From: a virus
IMG/VR virus record: IMGVR_UViG_3300027972_000007
Coordinates: 1 to 64,000 of that record
Length of the DNA stretch: 64,000 nt
Direction: 5' to 3' (one strand)
The translations under genes and the position numbers were made by a program. The first letter of the stretch is position 1. Every line of letters starts with the position of its first letter. Below are positions 33,424 to 44,050 of this stretch, piece by piece. Below the pieces are notes generated by a model, which was given only the letters and a program-made list of their open reading frames with translations, was not told the DNA's origin and searched no databases.

Positions 33424-36400
33424 ATGCTAGATATAACTACAATAAAAAACGAAACTATAGGAATACTGCAAACTTCTGCTGGAGGTTTATTTGATTTTGA
33501 AAAAATGCCAGATCATATAAAATATGATCAAGAAGACGATGGCAGAGCAAAATTAAATAGTAATAATGAAATAATAATTTTAAAACAGTATGAAGAACCA
33601 GCATTAGAATTGATTTTATCGGCTATTGATAATGGAATTATTAATGCATTTAAAACGAGTGGAACATTAGACGATTTTTCTGATGTAGAATATAATAATT
33701 TAGCTAAAAATGATTTATTAATTTATGATGGAATTGATTGGATTAATACTTCAGTAAGTGGAATTAATTTATCTGGTAATAATGTATCAAGTCATAAAAT
33801 TCCTTTAAATTATGTACCTAAAAGTGATGGTATTGGTGGATGGGCAAAAACTAATATATATGAAGATGTAAATGGATTAATTAAAATAAAATATGGTACA
33901 AGTATTAATGAATTTTCTATTGATGGCACATTAGGCGGTAATAGCGATTTAGCTCTACCGACAGAAAAAGCAGTTAAAACGTATGTTGACAGTAATGCAC
34001 CACATAAATTATTATCTACTAGACATACAGATACAACAGTAGCAGATGTTAGCAGAGGTGATATAATTACGGGTCAAGGCGTATCAGCAACATGGACAAG
34101 ATATGCTATATCTGTTCCCGGTGCAAATTTAATGAATGTTTTTGGTGTTGTTAATGGGGATGTTGAACCAGGGTATAAAGCGATATTTGATAATACAAAT
34201 CCGACAACTATAGGTATAAGTGATTCTGCATCGGCAGGAACTGCTATTATTGCTGCTCACCGGGATCATCAACATGCTTCACCGGCAACGTGGCCAGCTA
34301 CAGCGCACGACCTTTTTTCGACTATTCATGGAGACACTACAGGCGCAGCGTCTCCTGTTGACGGTGATATTATTATAGGAAACGCAACGCCGAAATGGAG
34401 TAAACTGGCAAGGAGCATCCCAGGATATGCAAGCATAATTAATGTTCCTGGAATACTATATGGAGAGTTAAGGCCAAGTTATAAAACAATATTAGATTCG
34501 GTGACAATAGCAACTGACAGACACGAACCAACAGGGTTTACCGCTGCGGGAGTTGCAGCAACTACACTATCATTTGTTGACAATACTCGCATATTTACGA
34601 TTACAGGAAATCACGAAATTTATATACAAGGAATTAAGTCAACAAAATCTACTGCATCAATTACGTTGAGTGATGTCACGGGAACACATTGGATATACTA
34701 CAATTCAGCAGGAACATTATCAGAAACGACATCAGTTCCGGGTTTCGGTGATGGAAATGTATTTATTGCGACAGTATATTACAATACGACTCCGGGCTTT
34801 GATAAAGGACTTCTGGGTGGAGAACGACATGGTATTACAATGGATTGGAAAACCCATAATTTATTGCATAATACGGTGGGTGTGTTGTATGCTGTTGATA
34901 GTACAGGGGCGCTTACAGGAGCATTCACAAACACAACATTTTCAATTGGTGCTGGTGCAATTTACGATGAAGACAATAAGATTCTCATTACAGCACAAAC
35001 TACATGTGATGTGCTGTATAAAAATGGTGCGGCTGATTTTGAATGGGATTTAAACCAGACAGCATACTATAAACTAAATGCAGGTAATTTACGGTATAAT
35101 AATGGCAATGCTTTAGCAGATGTTGGTGCAAATCAGTACATGGCAATGTGGATTTTTGCAACAAATTCTATTGTAAAGCCAATAGTTGCACTGATGGGAC
35201 AACGTACTGATGTAAATATTGCCGATGCTCGCGCAAATAATAAGTACGAAAGTTTGGCATTGGGTAATTTACCATTTCAGGAGATGAAATTACTTTACAG
35301 AGTAATATTACGAAATGCAGCACCGAACTATTATATTGAAACACAGGATTTGCGTACAATAAGTAATTTACCTGCGGGAACATTTATTGCTACTGCTCAT
35401 GGTGCGTTATCAGGTCTTGAGTGGGGAGTATCCGGTCATAATAATATTGTTTTCAACGTGAATAATAATGCGAATGGGCGTGTAGGTGTCGGAGTAATTG
35501 ACCCCTTATATTTATTTCATTTACATGCGGCAGATGGTGTATCGGATAATACGTATGTGGCATATATATCCAATGATGAATCAACCGCAGATCGTAATAA
35601 TGGTTTGTGGATTAATGCGGGTAGTAGTGCAAGCGATTATAATATTCGATGTGCTGCAAAAGGAGGTGCTGCTCTTTGGAATGTAACGGGTGCAGGTGCG
35701 GTGACGTTTAATACTTACGGGCTTGGTATTATCCACAGTTCCGCAGCGGGATTACTGACATCCAGCGCAATAGTAGCGGCGGATTTAGGTTTACTCGGTA
35801 CGGCTGGAGTACATGCTAAATTTGGCGCTTTAGGAGTGGGACTGGTTGATAGCCTGTTAAGTGAAACTGCAAGTGATGTTGTTATTGGTAGTACAAAAAG
35901 ATTTGGTTTGGGCGCTGGAAAAGGCGGCATGACATTTACCGATGCAGCGACGGATACGATTACTTTTGATGATTGCAACGTCGGCATCGGGACGGTCGCG
36001 CCTACTGAAAAATTAGTAGTTGCTGGAAATGTTGTATTAGGATATGACACGGCAGGAACATATCTGGTTGGTAAAACGTTTGCAACACCAGCATCAGCAA
36101 GTAATGTTCCGTCTTCTATGTTATATGGTCTTTATAATGGTACTACAGTAACAACCTTTGCTGGAATGTCTGTGTCTTCCGTAAGAAATCCTGGCAATAC
36201 GGCAAATGATTATACTACTCAATTTTATTATCATCAGGGCGGCATTGCTGATGGGATAGCAATGACAATAGATAAGATTGGCTACATAGGAATCGGGGCG
36301 GTGACACCGTATACGAAATTTGAAGTTTTACACGCTGACGGTACCGTGGGAACAACACCACCGATTACATCGTCAATTAATCTTACCAATTTAACCCAAG

Positions 36401-37860
36401 TTGCTAATACGTGGTCTGCAATTCTTTTTCGTTCTTACGACGGTATGGGAAACGTGCCAGTTACGGCAGCTATAGGGGCCAAATATACAGCGAGGAATGT
36501 GGGGTCCGACACATCTTTAGCCACCAGTTTGTGCTTTTTGACAGGAGATAATTTAACATATCCGCTGGCTGAACGGATGCGAATTACAGATGTAGGCAAC
36601 GTCGGCATCGGGACGACACCTGCAACTGTCGATGGTGTTGTATCAAAATTAACTATTGCAGGTTCCACGAATTTGCTTACCATCACAGGCGCTGCAACTG
36701 CCGTAAAAGATTTAACATGGTTTGACAATACCAGTGGGGAGGCATGGATCTGGTCACATCGTTTACATTCGGCAGGTAATAATTTTGAGGCGTGGTATCA
36801 CAACGGAACAAACTGGAACGCCAGTCCAAATTTAGCTTTAACACCGACCGGCAACGTCGGCATCGGGACGACGGCACCGCTTGTGGACGTGGGAGGTTCT
36901 ACTGGTGATTTTGATTCAACGAGTCTCGGTTTACATATTAAAGCAACTTCTGGGTATAATGCCAGATTAATTCTTGAGGGCGGGTCTGCAATGAGTGACG
37001 GGCTTCGAAATTCAGCTAACAGTATTATTTTCTGTAATACTTCTATTGGTGGTGACAATGAAATGTTTATAATAGGTCAAGACAACGGTTATTCTGAAAC
37101 CGGCGATTTCTATATGCGACCAATTAATGCGGACGGAAGTATAAAAAGTTATAATTACTATATGTCAGCTACATCGGCAGTTTCTCGATATACAACAAAG
37201 ACAGTTGATGCCGTTGGATATTCATTGCAAATATACCATGACAGAAACGGTAATATTTTATCAAATGCAGACGTGATCGGTTGTATAGATTTTATTGGGT
37301 ATGTTGATGCAACACCAAGTCCGGTAATAGAAACAATAGGACGAATAGAATCGCGGTGGTATTCGCCCAATGGTGGTTCGGAATCAATGAGGTTTTTGAC
37401 CAATGGCACGCTGGCTATGTACATAGAAGATCATGGAGGCGGCGTGTATGTTACGAATGAATTGGTGACAGCGGCTCATTTAGTAGCCCCAACTATATAT
37501 GTAGATCACATATCAGAAAAAACAAATACTCACGGAATCGTGTTTGACCACAATTTGTCGAGTACCAATAAAAACATATCTGCCGGAAACGTTAATCTCG
37601 ACGACGATACTGCCACGAGTTTTACGCCTGGCAGATCGCATGGAATGCTTTGTATCCACTGCCAGACCTCTTGTACTAGTGCTATAATTGCATACGATGT
37701 AGATGGTTCAGTATCAATAGCAATTACAGCGCAAAGTGGTACGACGTTTGCAGTAACTACAGGCGCACTGTCTGGAACAACTGGAGGCGATGGAACTTTT
37801 AATGTAAGTGTACATACTGACGGAAAAATATATTTTGAAAATAGAACAGGTGGGACTTGA
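33424..37860 (+). CDS. Large tail fibre protein
   Basis: 1478 residues. N-terminal ~200 residues look baseplate-attaching (LDDFSDVEYNNLAKNDLLIYD, then TEKAVKTYVDSNAPH). The centre and C-terminal part repeat the tail-fibre motif N-V-G-I-G-T (about three times, near 857, 1061 and 1145, plus weaker copies), each followed by short beta units. From ~34.2 kb the DNA is markedly richer in G and C than the rest of the window, with its own codon choice, so the distal part is probably acquired. Binds the host surface. Confidence 0.8.
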   Translation: MLDITTIKNETIGILQTSAGGLFDFEKMPDHIKYDQEDDGRAKLNSNNEIIILKQYEEPALELILSAIDNGIINAFKTSGTLDDFSDVEYNNLAKNDLLIYDGIDWINTSVSGINLSGNNVSSHKIPLNYVPKSDGIGGWAKTNIYEDVNGLIKIKYGTSINEFSIDGTLGGNSDLALPTEKAVKTYVDSNAPHKLLSTRHTDTTVADVSRGDIITGQGVSATWTRYAISVPGANLMNVFGVVNGDVEPGYKAIFDNTNPTTIGISDSASAGTAIIAAHRDHQHASPATWPATAHDLFSTIHGDTTGAASPVDGDIIIGNATPKWSKLARSIPGYASIINVPGILYGELRPSYKTILDSVTIATDRHEPTGFTAAGVAATTLSFVDNTRIFTITGNHEIYIQGIKSTKSTASITLSDVTGTHWIYYNSAGTLSETTSVPGFGDGNVFIATVYYNTTPGFDKGLLGGERHGITMDWKTHNLLHNTVGVLYAVDSTGALTGAFTNTTFSIGAGAIYDEDNKILITAQTTCDVLYKNGAADFEWDLNQTAYYKLNAGNLRYNNGNALADVGANQYMAMWIFATNSIVKPIVALMGQRTDVNIADARANNKYESLALGNLPFQEMKLLYRVILRNAAPNYYIETQDLRTISNLPAGTFIATAHGALSGLEWGVSGHNNIVFNVNNNANGRVGVGVIDPLYLFHLHAADGVSDNTYVAYISNDESTADRNNGLWINAGSSASDYNIRCAAKGGAALWNVTGAGAVTFNTYGLGIIHSSAAGLLTSSAIVAADLGLLGTAGVHAKFGALGVGLVDSLLSETASDVVIGSTKRFGLGAGKGGMTFTDAATDTITFDDCNVGIGTVAPTEKLVVAGNVVLGYDTAGTYLVGKTFATPASASNVPSSMLYGLYNGTTVTTFAGMSVSSVRNPGNTANDYTTQFYYHQGGIADGIAMTIDKIGYIGIGAVTPYTKFEVLHADGTVGTTPPITSSINLTNLTQVANTWSAILFRSYDGMGNVPVTAAIGAKYTARNVGSDTSLATSLCFLTGDNLTYPLAERMRITDVGNVGIGTTPATVDGVVSKLTIAGSTNLLTITGAATAVKDLTWFDNTSGEAWIWSHRLHSAGNNFEAWYHNGTNWNASPNLALTPTGNVGIGTTAPLVDVGGSTGDFDSTSLGLHIKATSGYNARLILEGGSAMSDGLRNSANSIIFCNTSIGGDNEMFIIGQDNGYSETGDFYMRPINADGSIKSYNYYMSATSAVSRYTTKTVDAVGYSLQIYHDRNGNILSNADVIGCIDFIGYVDATPSPVIETIGRIESRWYSPNGGSESMRFLTNGTLAMYIEDHGGGVYVTNELVTAAHLVAPTIYVDHISEKTNTHGIVFDHNLSSTNKNISAGNVNLDDDTATSFTPGRSHGMLCIHCQTSCTSAIIAYDVDGSVSIAITAQSGTTFAVTTGALSGTTGGDGTFNVSVHTDGKIYFENRTGGT
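35977..36875 (+). repeat. Dispersed VGIGT-coding repeats in the tail fibre
   Basis: CGTCGGCATCGGGACG occurs at about 35980, 36600 and 36854 without change, each coding VGIGT. Exact DNA identity between distant units points to recent recombination within the gene or shared import. Confidence 0.8.
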
Positions 37861-37910
37861 CCGATGGGTTATACACTACTCGGTGAGTAGAAAACAAAAA
37901 GGAGAAAACA

Positions 37911-38162
37911 ATGGCAGATTTTGATTATGTAGAAATAGCCAAAAAGGAACACATGGTAGGAATTGATGAATCAATAACTCGTATTTATGAAGCAATAGAA
38001 AGATTACAAGTTAAATTAGATAAAGAATTAGTAGAAAAAGAAATGATTGAAAAAATAAAAAACGAAGATTATGAAGTGTTTTATAAAGATAAAATATTAA
38101 AGATTAAGGCAAGACTCGGTATAAAAACTATAGAAGAAAAACCAATAACTAAAGAAAAATAA
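37911..38162 (+). CDS. Hypothetical protein
   Basis: 83 residues, helical, charged (ADFDYVEIAKKEHMVGIDESITRIYEAIERLQ). Follows the tail fibre with a GGAG ribosome site. Might be a fibre-assembly helper by position; no sequence evidence. Confidence 0.6.
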   Translation: MADFDYVEIAKKEHMVGIDESITRIYEAIERLQVKLDKELVEKEMIEKIKNEDYEVFYKDKILKIKARLGIKTIEEKPITKEK

Positions 38163-38185
38163 CAAATTCGGCGAAAATTAAGTTT

Positions 38186-38193
38186 TATAAATA
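38186..38193 (+). promoter_or_regulatory. T4-type late promoter
   Basis: TATAAATA followed by ATTAAAA, upstream of the gene at 38226. Confidence 0.75.
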
Positions 38194-38225
38194 ATTAAAA
38201 TAATAATCATTTAAAAGGAGTTGTT

Positions 38226-38708
38226 ATGAAATTAGATGTTGAAGGGTTGTTAAATCTGCATAGTGCTGTTAATATGTGTGAAGAATTAAAAAAATTAAAG
38301 TCCGCAGGAACGTGGAAATTCGGTTTTTTATTAGTTGAAATTATGAAATTGATTAAAGGAAAATCGGCCGAATATAAAGAAAAAATCGATATAATGAATG
38401 AAGATATTACTAATTTAAGATTAAAATATTGCACAAAAGATTCAGAAAATAAACCTATAATTATTAAATCTATTGACCGAAATGGTAATCAAATAGAAAT
38501 GTATACAGGATTAGTAAGAGGTCAACAACCAGAATTTGATAAATTAACAGATGAAATAAAAAATAAATCAAAAGAATTATTGAAAGAAAAAGTTGAAATA
38601 GAATTAGAAAAAATACCTAAAATAAAAGAAGATGATATTCATCTTGAAATATCAGAGTATGCTTTTATACAATTAGGATTATATGATCTCATAGAAAGAA
38701 ATAAATAA
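38226..38708 (+). CDS. Hypothetical protein
   Basis: 160 residues, helical with a small beta part (NKPIIIKSIDRNGNQIEMYT). Precedes the gp25-like wedge gene; unknown function. Confidence 0.65.
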   Translation: MKLDVEGLLNLHSAVNMCEELKKLKSAGTWKFGFLLVEIMKLIKGKSAEYKEKIDIMNEDITNLRLKYCTKDSENKPIIIKSIDRNGNQIEMYTGLVRGQQPEFDKLTDEIKNKSKELLKEKVEIELEKIPKIKEDDIHLEISEYAFIQLGLYDLIERNK

Positions 38709-38719
38709 AGAAGAATAAA

Positions 38720-39100
38720 ATGATTCTCTCAACTAGAGATAATTGGGCTTATGATATAGCTAAAAATATCAATACTAAAGGCGAAGTATGGGATGACGTT
38801 GCAATTAAGCAAAGTATTGAAACTATATTAACCACTTCTTATGGTGAAAGAGTATTTAATCCTTTTTTTGGTTCTCCTTTATATTCTTTTATTTCAGAAA
38901 CAATAAGTCAGCAAACAGCAGAAAGATTATTAGATTCTATTATTAAAGCTATAAAGAGATGGGAAGATAGAATTACTATATTAGAAAATAGTGTAAAAAT
39001 GATAATAAGTTATGATTCACATGCAATTACATTGAAAATACCATATATAATAAAAAAATTAAATATTGTGAGCTCATACGATAAGAAGATTATTTTTTAA
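38720..39100 (+). CDS. 25: Baseplate wedge protein (gp25-like)
   Basis: 126 residues. GPW/gp25 family landmarks: N-terminal LSTRDNWAYDIAKNIN, then SIETILTTSYGERVFNPFFGSPLYSF and RWEDRITIL. gp25 forms the wedge core with gp6 and initiates sheath assembly. Confidence 0.9.
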   Translation: MILSTRDNWAYDIAKNINTKGEVWDDVAIKQSIETILTTSYGERVFNPFFGSPLYSFISETISQQTAERLLDSIIKAIKRWEDRITILENSVKMIISYDSHAITLKIPYIIKKLNIVSSYDKKIIF

Positions 39101-39111
39101 AAGGATAGAAA

Positions 39112-41658
39112 ATGGGAAATTTTTTAAAATACACGAATTTAACATACGAAGAAATATTAACCGGAATTAAGAATAAAATTGAGAATGATAGTAGATTTGA
39201 AAATTTTAAAGAATCTGCTATTGCTCAATTAACGTATGAAATATTTGCTGCTGTTGGCGATTTATGTAATTATAATTTAGAAAGAAGAGCTGAAGAAAAT
39301 TATTTTGATACTTGTAAATTAAGATCGTCTGCTATTTTATTAGCAAAACAATTAGGGTATGTAGTAACAAGACCAATACCTGCAGAAGCTAAAATAAAAA
39401 TGAAAATTACTGGCGATTTAACAAGTAAAAATATTAAAACTGGCGATATTTTACAAGTTCCAATTTATACAGATTTTACTTATGATTCTAATAATTATTT
39501 GTTAAAAAATACGATTAGTTATACATTTACATCTGCCGATGTTGCATCAATAAGTGCTACTGGCGAAGATTATGAAAAAGAAATTACTATAGGCGACGAC
39601 GATGAATATTTTTATGTTTTGCAAGGAGAAAGAAAACAAAAAATAATTGAAGGCGAAACGAATGATCAGGTAGGACAGAATTTCCAGATATATAAATTAG
39701 AAGATAGTGAATTTTCTAATAAATATGGCGATCAAGATTATGATATTAATATTACTACTGTTGAAGTTGGTCAAACATCGGCTGCTGCAGTAGATTATTC
39801 TATTGATAGAAGATCGTTAATTAATTTAGAATCAATAGAAAATTTTGTTCAGGGAGATGAAAAAAAGGTTTGTGTTGTTAGAACTGCTGTTGATGAAAAT
39901 GTAGAAATTTTATTTGGTGACGCTCAATATGCAGCAATAGGAGCTAATGTAAGTGCTAATGGCCCTATTACAAATTATGATAATATTTATATTACATATT
40001 TAGCAACGAAAGGCTCTAAAGCAAATAAAACCGGAATTATTGATGAAAGTTTAAATACTGATTCAACAGTATTAGCAGGTGGAGCTGATATAACAGGCAA
40101 TATAGAATTTTTATTTTATTCAAATCTTATTGGCGGTGCTGATATTGAAGATATTGATTCCATAAAATTAAATGCACCTTCAGTTTATTATTCTTTAGAT
40201 AGAGTAGTAACAAAAAGAGATTATATAGCATATTTAAAAAGTTTAACATCGCCAATTATAATTAAAAATGCAGTGGTATGGGGTGAACAGGACGAGATGG
40301 AAGATTCAACTAATGAGCCTATTAGAAAATTATTTAATGTGGTATTATTTTCTTGTTTGGGTTCGTTATATAATTTAACTGGTACTGCTTATTCAGTTAA
40401 AACTGAAGATAATAATTTAGAAACAGCAGTATTAGATTTAGATTGTCAAGAGGATGATTTGAAAAATGAAAATTATTTTAATATTTACGTGAAACAAAAT
40501 ATTGTTGATCAATTAGAAACATATAATACTTCAGGATCATATTATATACTTTATGGTAACGATAATTTAGGAATAGATTTAGACGATTTTAAAACTAAAT
40601 ATGATACACAAAAATTAAGTATTACATATACATCGGATTTATACTTATCTGGTTATTCAGTTATAAATCAACAAACAGATGAAATAAATATATCGGCTGT
40701 TAGTACATTATCGGAAATTGCTTCTGAAATACAAACTGAATTGAGATTAGTTACTGACCAAAGAGGGTCGTCAGCAATTAATGATAATTATGGTAATTAC
40801 GCTTTTTCAGCAATTTCTTGTAATTATGATTCAGTTAATGATAGATTTATTGTTTCGGGTAGTCCGTATGATTCTTGTTATATCGCTTCTCTTTCTCCAG
40901 AATTAACAGCATCCAATTATGCATTTACTAATGCATTAGGATTTTATGCCAAATCAAGCAATAAAGCAACATTAATAATAAACGATAATTCACTTATTAG
41001 TGATAAGATAACAAGCGTTATTGATAAATTAGATTTACGTTCACAGGTGACTGTTAAAAACGTATATATATCACCAATCATACAAAATTTTAATTTAAAT
41101 GGTACAATATATGTAAATCAATTAGCAGATAAAACAGATCTTTTAACGAGTATTAAAAATGATATTTATAAATGGTTAGATAAGAATGCTGATTTTGATA
41201 CTTCTATTTATTTATCTAATATTACTGATATTATAGAAGAATTTCCTAATGTGGTTTATTCTAATATAGAATTTTCCGCATCTACAGTTTCATATACTGC
41301 ATATGATTCGACGTCAAATACAATTTTAAATAAAACATTATACGCAGACGAAACCAATTTAAAAACTGAATTTGATAATTATTATAATATCTTAAATGTC
41401 GATTTGACATTGACAGAAAGAACATTTTTTAATTATACTAAAGATTTATATGATAGTTTAACGAGCAGTAATAATAATCATACACCATTTAGGGATACTG
41501 AAGATTTTATTACACTTGTTTCAGATATTCATAAAATATTTTTATCAAGAATAAAATCTAATATGATTGATAGTAATGGTAATATTGTTAATTATAGCAT
41601 GCCAAATGAGGTGGCTAAAATTAATATTGCTTTGGTAGCAACATACAAAACAGTATAG
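39112..41658 (+). CDS. 6: Baseplate wedge protein (gp6/baseplate J-like)
   Basis: 848 residues. N-terminal LKYTNLTYEEILTGIKNKIENDSRF...AAVGDLCNYNLERRAEENYFDTCKLRSSAILLAKQLGY is typical of gp6/J-type wedge proteins; the central part has DRRSLINLESIENFVQGD and KRDYIAYLKS, C-terminal part typical of gp6 dimer domain. It contains occasional TSA/SA motifs. Directly after gp25, as in T4 (gp25 and gp6 form the wedge). Confidence 0.88.
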   Translation: MGNFLKYTNLTYEEILTGIKNKIENDSRFENFKESAIAQLTYEIFAAVGDLCNYNLERRAEENYFDTCKLRSSAILLAKQLGYVVTRPIPAEAKIKMKITGDLTSKNIKTGDILQVPIYTDFTYDSNNYLLKNTISYTFTSADVASISATGEDYEKEITIGDDDEYFYVLQGERKQKIIEGETNDQVGQNFQIYKLEDSEFSNKYGDQDYDINITTVEVGQTSAAAVDYSIDRRSLINLESIENFVQGDEKKVCVVRTAVDENVEILFGDAQYAAIGANVSANGPITNYDNIYITYLATKGSKANKTGIIDESLNTDSTVLAGGADITGNIEFLFYSNLIGGADIEDIDSIKLNAPSVYYSLDRVVTKRDYIAYLKSLTSPIIIKNAVVWGEQDEMEDSTNEPIRKLFNVVLFSCLGSLYNLTGTAYSVKTEDNNLETAVLDLDCQEDDLKNENYFNIYVKQNIVDQLETYNTSGSYYILYGNDNLGIDLDDFKTKYDTQKLSITYTSDLYLSGYSVINQQTDEINISAVSTLSEIASEIQTELRLVTDQRGSSAINDNYGNYAFSAISCNYDSVNDRFIVSGSPYDSCYIASLSPELTASNYAFTNALGFYAKSSNKATLIINDNSLISDKITSVIDKLDLRSQVTVKNVYISPIIQNFNLNGTIYVNQLADKTDLLTSIKNDIYKWLDKNADFDTSIYLSNITDIIEEFPNVVYSNIEFSASTVSYTAYDSTSNTILNKTLYADETNLKTEFDNYYNILNVDLTLTERTFFNYTKDLYDSLTSSNNNHTPFRDTEDFITLVSDIHKIFLSRIKSNMIDSNGNIVNYSMPNEVAKINIALVATYKTV

Positions 41659-41665
41659 GTAATTT

Positions 41666-42100
41666 ATGGCAGATTATAAATATGTCGATTTAAGCACAAG
41701 TGCATCAGGCTACGGTACAGTAGAATATCCGTATGGATATATCGATTGGTTTAATTATGTAAATAGTGGATCAAATGGTTTTGGAGTTGAAGTCGATACT
41801 GTATTTGTTTTGAGCGGCACCCGAACAACAACTGGAGCATTAGAAATAGATATTAATATGCGTTATGAAAATATGAGTATTAGCGCAGTGAATTGGCAAA
41901 CAACACCTTGGAAAATAACTACTGATAATTTGTTAAAAATAAAAACTGGAAGAAATGGATTTACTCCAAATTTATATTTCAGTGGAGGAATATTAGAAGA
42001 CGCGTACGGGTTTGAAATTGTAGCGTATGATAATCCTCAAAATAAAATATTAAATACTAATAATATGTGGATTAATGATAGAATACCTTCGCCGTCATAA
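41666..42100 (+). CDS. Small beta-rich appendage protein
   Basis: 144 residues. N-terminal DYKYVDLSTSASGYGTVEYPYGYIDWFNYVNSGS resembles start of a module seen again in the proteins at 42110 (about residue 345) and 44047 (about residue 325): Y-x-D-x-S...G-T-x-x-x-P followed by a helix-like Y/F segment and 'D-T-x-x-x-x-G'. Probably a parallel beta-helix entry module of a surface protein. Confidence 0.7.
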   Translation: MADYKYVDLSTSASGYGTVEYPYGYIDWFNYVNSGSNGFGVEVDTVFVLSGTRTTTGALEIDINMRYENMSISAVNWQTTPWKITTDNLLKIKTGRNGFTPNLYFSGGILEDAYGFEIVAYDNPQNKILNTNNMWINDRIPSPS

Positions 42101-42109
42101 AAGGAAATT

Positions 42110-44050
42110 ATGATTCAGATAAACGGTTTTAAAAATGTAAATATAATTAACAGCAATATTTTTAGTGTTAATGAATTTTATGCTGACGATCTTATATCAT
42201 TTTTTAATGATCAACAAGATGTTACTGTTGATATTATAAATTCTGTTATTTATGCTGAACATATACTGAAATATAATGTTTTCAGTAAATCTGTCAATGT
42301 TTCGTTGAATAATGTAACATTGAGCACGACATTAGCTATTTTAAAAACATCTCACAGTCCTTTTTTAGCTGTTGATTCTTTAGAATATGAAACAGGTACT
42401 ATACAAGAAAGTTGGATTTCGCCAGTATATTCCACGCCAACAGCGAGTGCATACAGCGATTTTAATTATCTCAAAAGTAATTTAGGTATAACTGTTTCTG
42501 GTGATACAGATTATAAAACTGATGGATTAGAATGGTTTTCTGGGCAGAGAGATGGAATCGGTTCATTCTATTTTGAAAAGCCTGATAATGTTTTATCTGC
42601 ATCAGGATCCTCAGGTACTATTCCTTTTGATATTTCATTTTCAGTTAGTGCCACTTCTGCTAACACCAATAATAATGAAATAACCTATGATTTTGGTGAT
42701 GGCAATACTTCTGCCACAACTAATTTATTAATAACACATACTTATAATTCAGTTGGTACTTTTAGTGCAACGGCAGAAATAGAAACAAAAAATGAATGGT
42801 ATAAGTTAATAACTTCAGCAACAAAAATAACATCATATAGTGGTACGTTATCAGCTTCATATAATATTCACAATTTATCAACGTCAGCAGTTATTACAAG
42901 TGCTAATACATATCAGGATTTATTTTTGTCAGGAGATATATTAGGTGGTAGTCCAAATTTGTATGATATTAATTTTATAGATGATAATTATGAAAGTCAA
43001 AATGTAATTGATAGTCTAATTTATTATCCTTATAAATTTAAAACGCCAGGAACAAAAAATATAACATTAAAATTATATGATTCACCAGATACGTTTTCTG
43101 TTTCGGCAGCATTTATTGTGTCTGAATTACCCAGCACAACATATTATGTTGATATTAGTGAAACATACGATACAAATACTTCTAATATTGGTACCAGCGC
43201 AGATCCGTTTAATTATTTAGAATTCTATGATTATATTAAAACTGATGGGAGTGCAAGCGCTACAGATATTTTCAAATTACGTGGATATAGAGAGTTAACA
43301 AAACCAACGAGTGCAACATCTCCTTGGACTGCTATAGAAACAGATTCCGATAAAAAAATAACTATTGAATCTTGGGATCTTTCTGCTTATGGCCCTTGGT
43401 TATTAATAATAAATGATTATTCAGTTTATGATAGTACTATAGTTTCTTTTAAATCATCAATTCTAAAAAATGGCATTATCTATAACAAGCCATTTAATTT
43501 AAATAATACTGATTATGGTGGTACATATTATTTATCATATGCTTATAATATGTATTTAGTTCAACAAGGATTAAATAGTACTATTAAAGTATATCCAAAT
43601 ATTTCAGTTAGTGGCGTTGACGTTGAAGGATGTACAATTTATTCCGAAAATGGATTTAGTGATTTAAATACTTTTAGTGCTTATAATTTTAAAATTACTG
43701 ATTCTGTTATTACTGGATTTACAAGTTCGGCAAGCACATCAAGTTTTTTGAGCGCAAATTGTTATCTCTATAATGATACTTTTAGAGAAACTTCGGCTTA
43801 TATCGATTCTTATTTTATATTAAGTGCTAACGAAAATTGTCAATTTGGATGGTCATTACCTACTGATTATCCTTTTCTAAAAGGCGATAGTGGTTATAAT
43901 CAAACACTATCTTGGTTATTAATGAATAAAGAAATATTAGTTCCATTTAGTGGCATTACTACGCCGCCAAATCCAGGTAAAAATTACGACATATATAAAA
44001 ATTATGAAACTGGTTTATTTGGTTATAGTAGAAAGGATTATGTGAGATGA
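42110..44050 (+). CDS. Appendage protein with PKD domain
   Basis: 646 residues. Residues about 170-235 form a PKD-type beta sandwich (FDISFSVSATSANTN, then ITYDFGDGN, then ITHTYNSVGTFSATAEIE). From about 345 the beta-helix module begins (YYVDISETYDTNTSNIG, then LRGYREL). PKD domains mediate surface adhesion. Seven TSA tripeptides. Likely an exposed baseplate or fibre protein. Confidence 0.75.
   Translation: MIQINGFKNVNIINSNIFSVNEFYADDLISFFNDQQDVTVDIINSVIYAEHILKYNVFSKSVNVSLNNVTLSTTLAILKTSHSPFLAVDSLEYETGTIQESWISPVYSTPTASAYSDFNYLKSNLGITVSGDTDYKTDGLEWFSGQRDGIGSFYFEKPDNVLSASGSSGTIPFDISFSVSATSANTNNNEITYDFGDGNTSATTNLLITHTYNSVGTFSATAEIETKNEWYKLITSATKITSYSGTLSASYNIHNLSTSAVITSANTYQDLFLSGDILGGSPNLYDINFIDDNYESQNVIDSLIYYPYKFKTPGTKNITLKLYDSPDTFSVSAAFIVSELPSTTYYVDISETYDTNTSNIGTSADPFNYLEFYDYIKTDGSASATDIFKLRGYRELTKPTSATSPWTAIETDSDKKITIESWDLSAYGPWLLIINDYSVYDSTIVSFKSSILKNGIIYNKPFNLNNTDYGGTYYLSYAYNMYLVQQGLNSTIKVYPNISVSGVDVEGCTIYSENGFSDLNTFSAYNFKITDSVITGFTSSASTSSFLSANCYLYNDTFRETSAYIDSYFILSANENCQFGWSLPTDYPFLKGDSGYNQTLSWLLMNKEILVPFSGITTPPNPGKNYDIYKNYETGLFGYSRKDYVR

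Noticed and set aside
34670-35053. Overlapping plus-strand ORF within the fibre gene
   Set aside because: Out-of-frame shadow of a long gene with raised GC; no ribosome site.
33424-37860. Diversity-generating retroelement acting on the tail fibre
   Set aside because: No reverse transcriptase gene or template repeat is visible in the window; the repeats code VGIGT shaft motifs.
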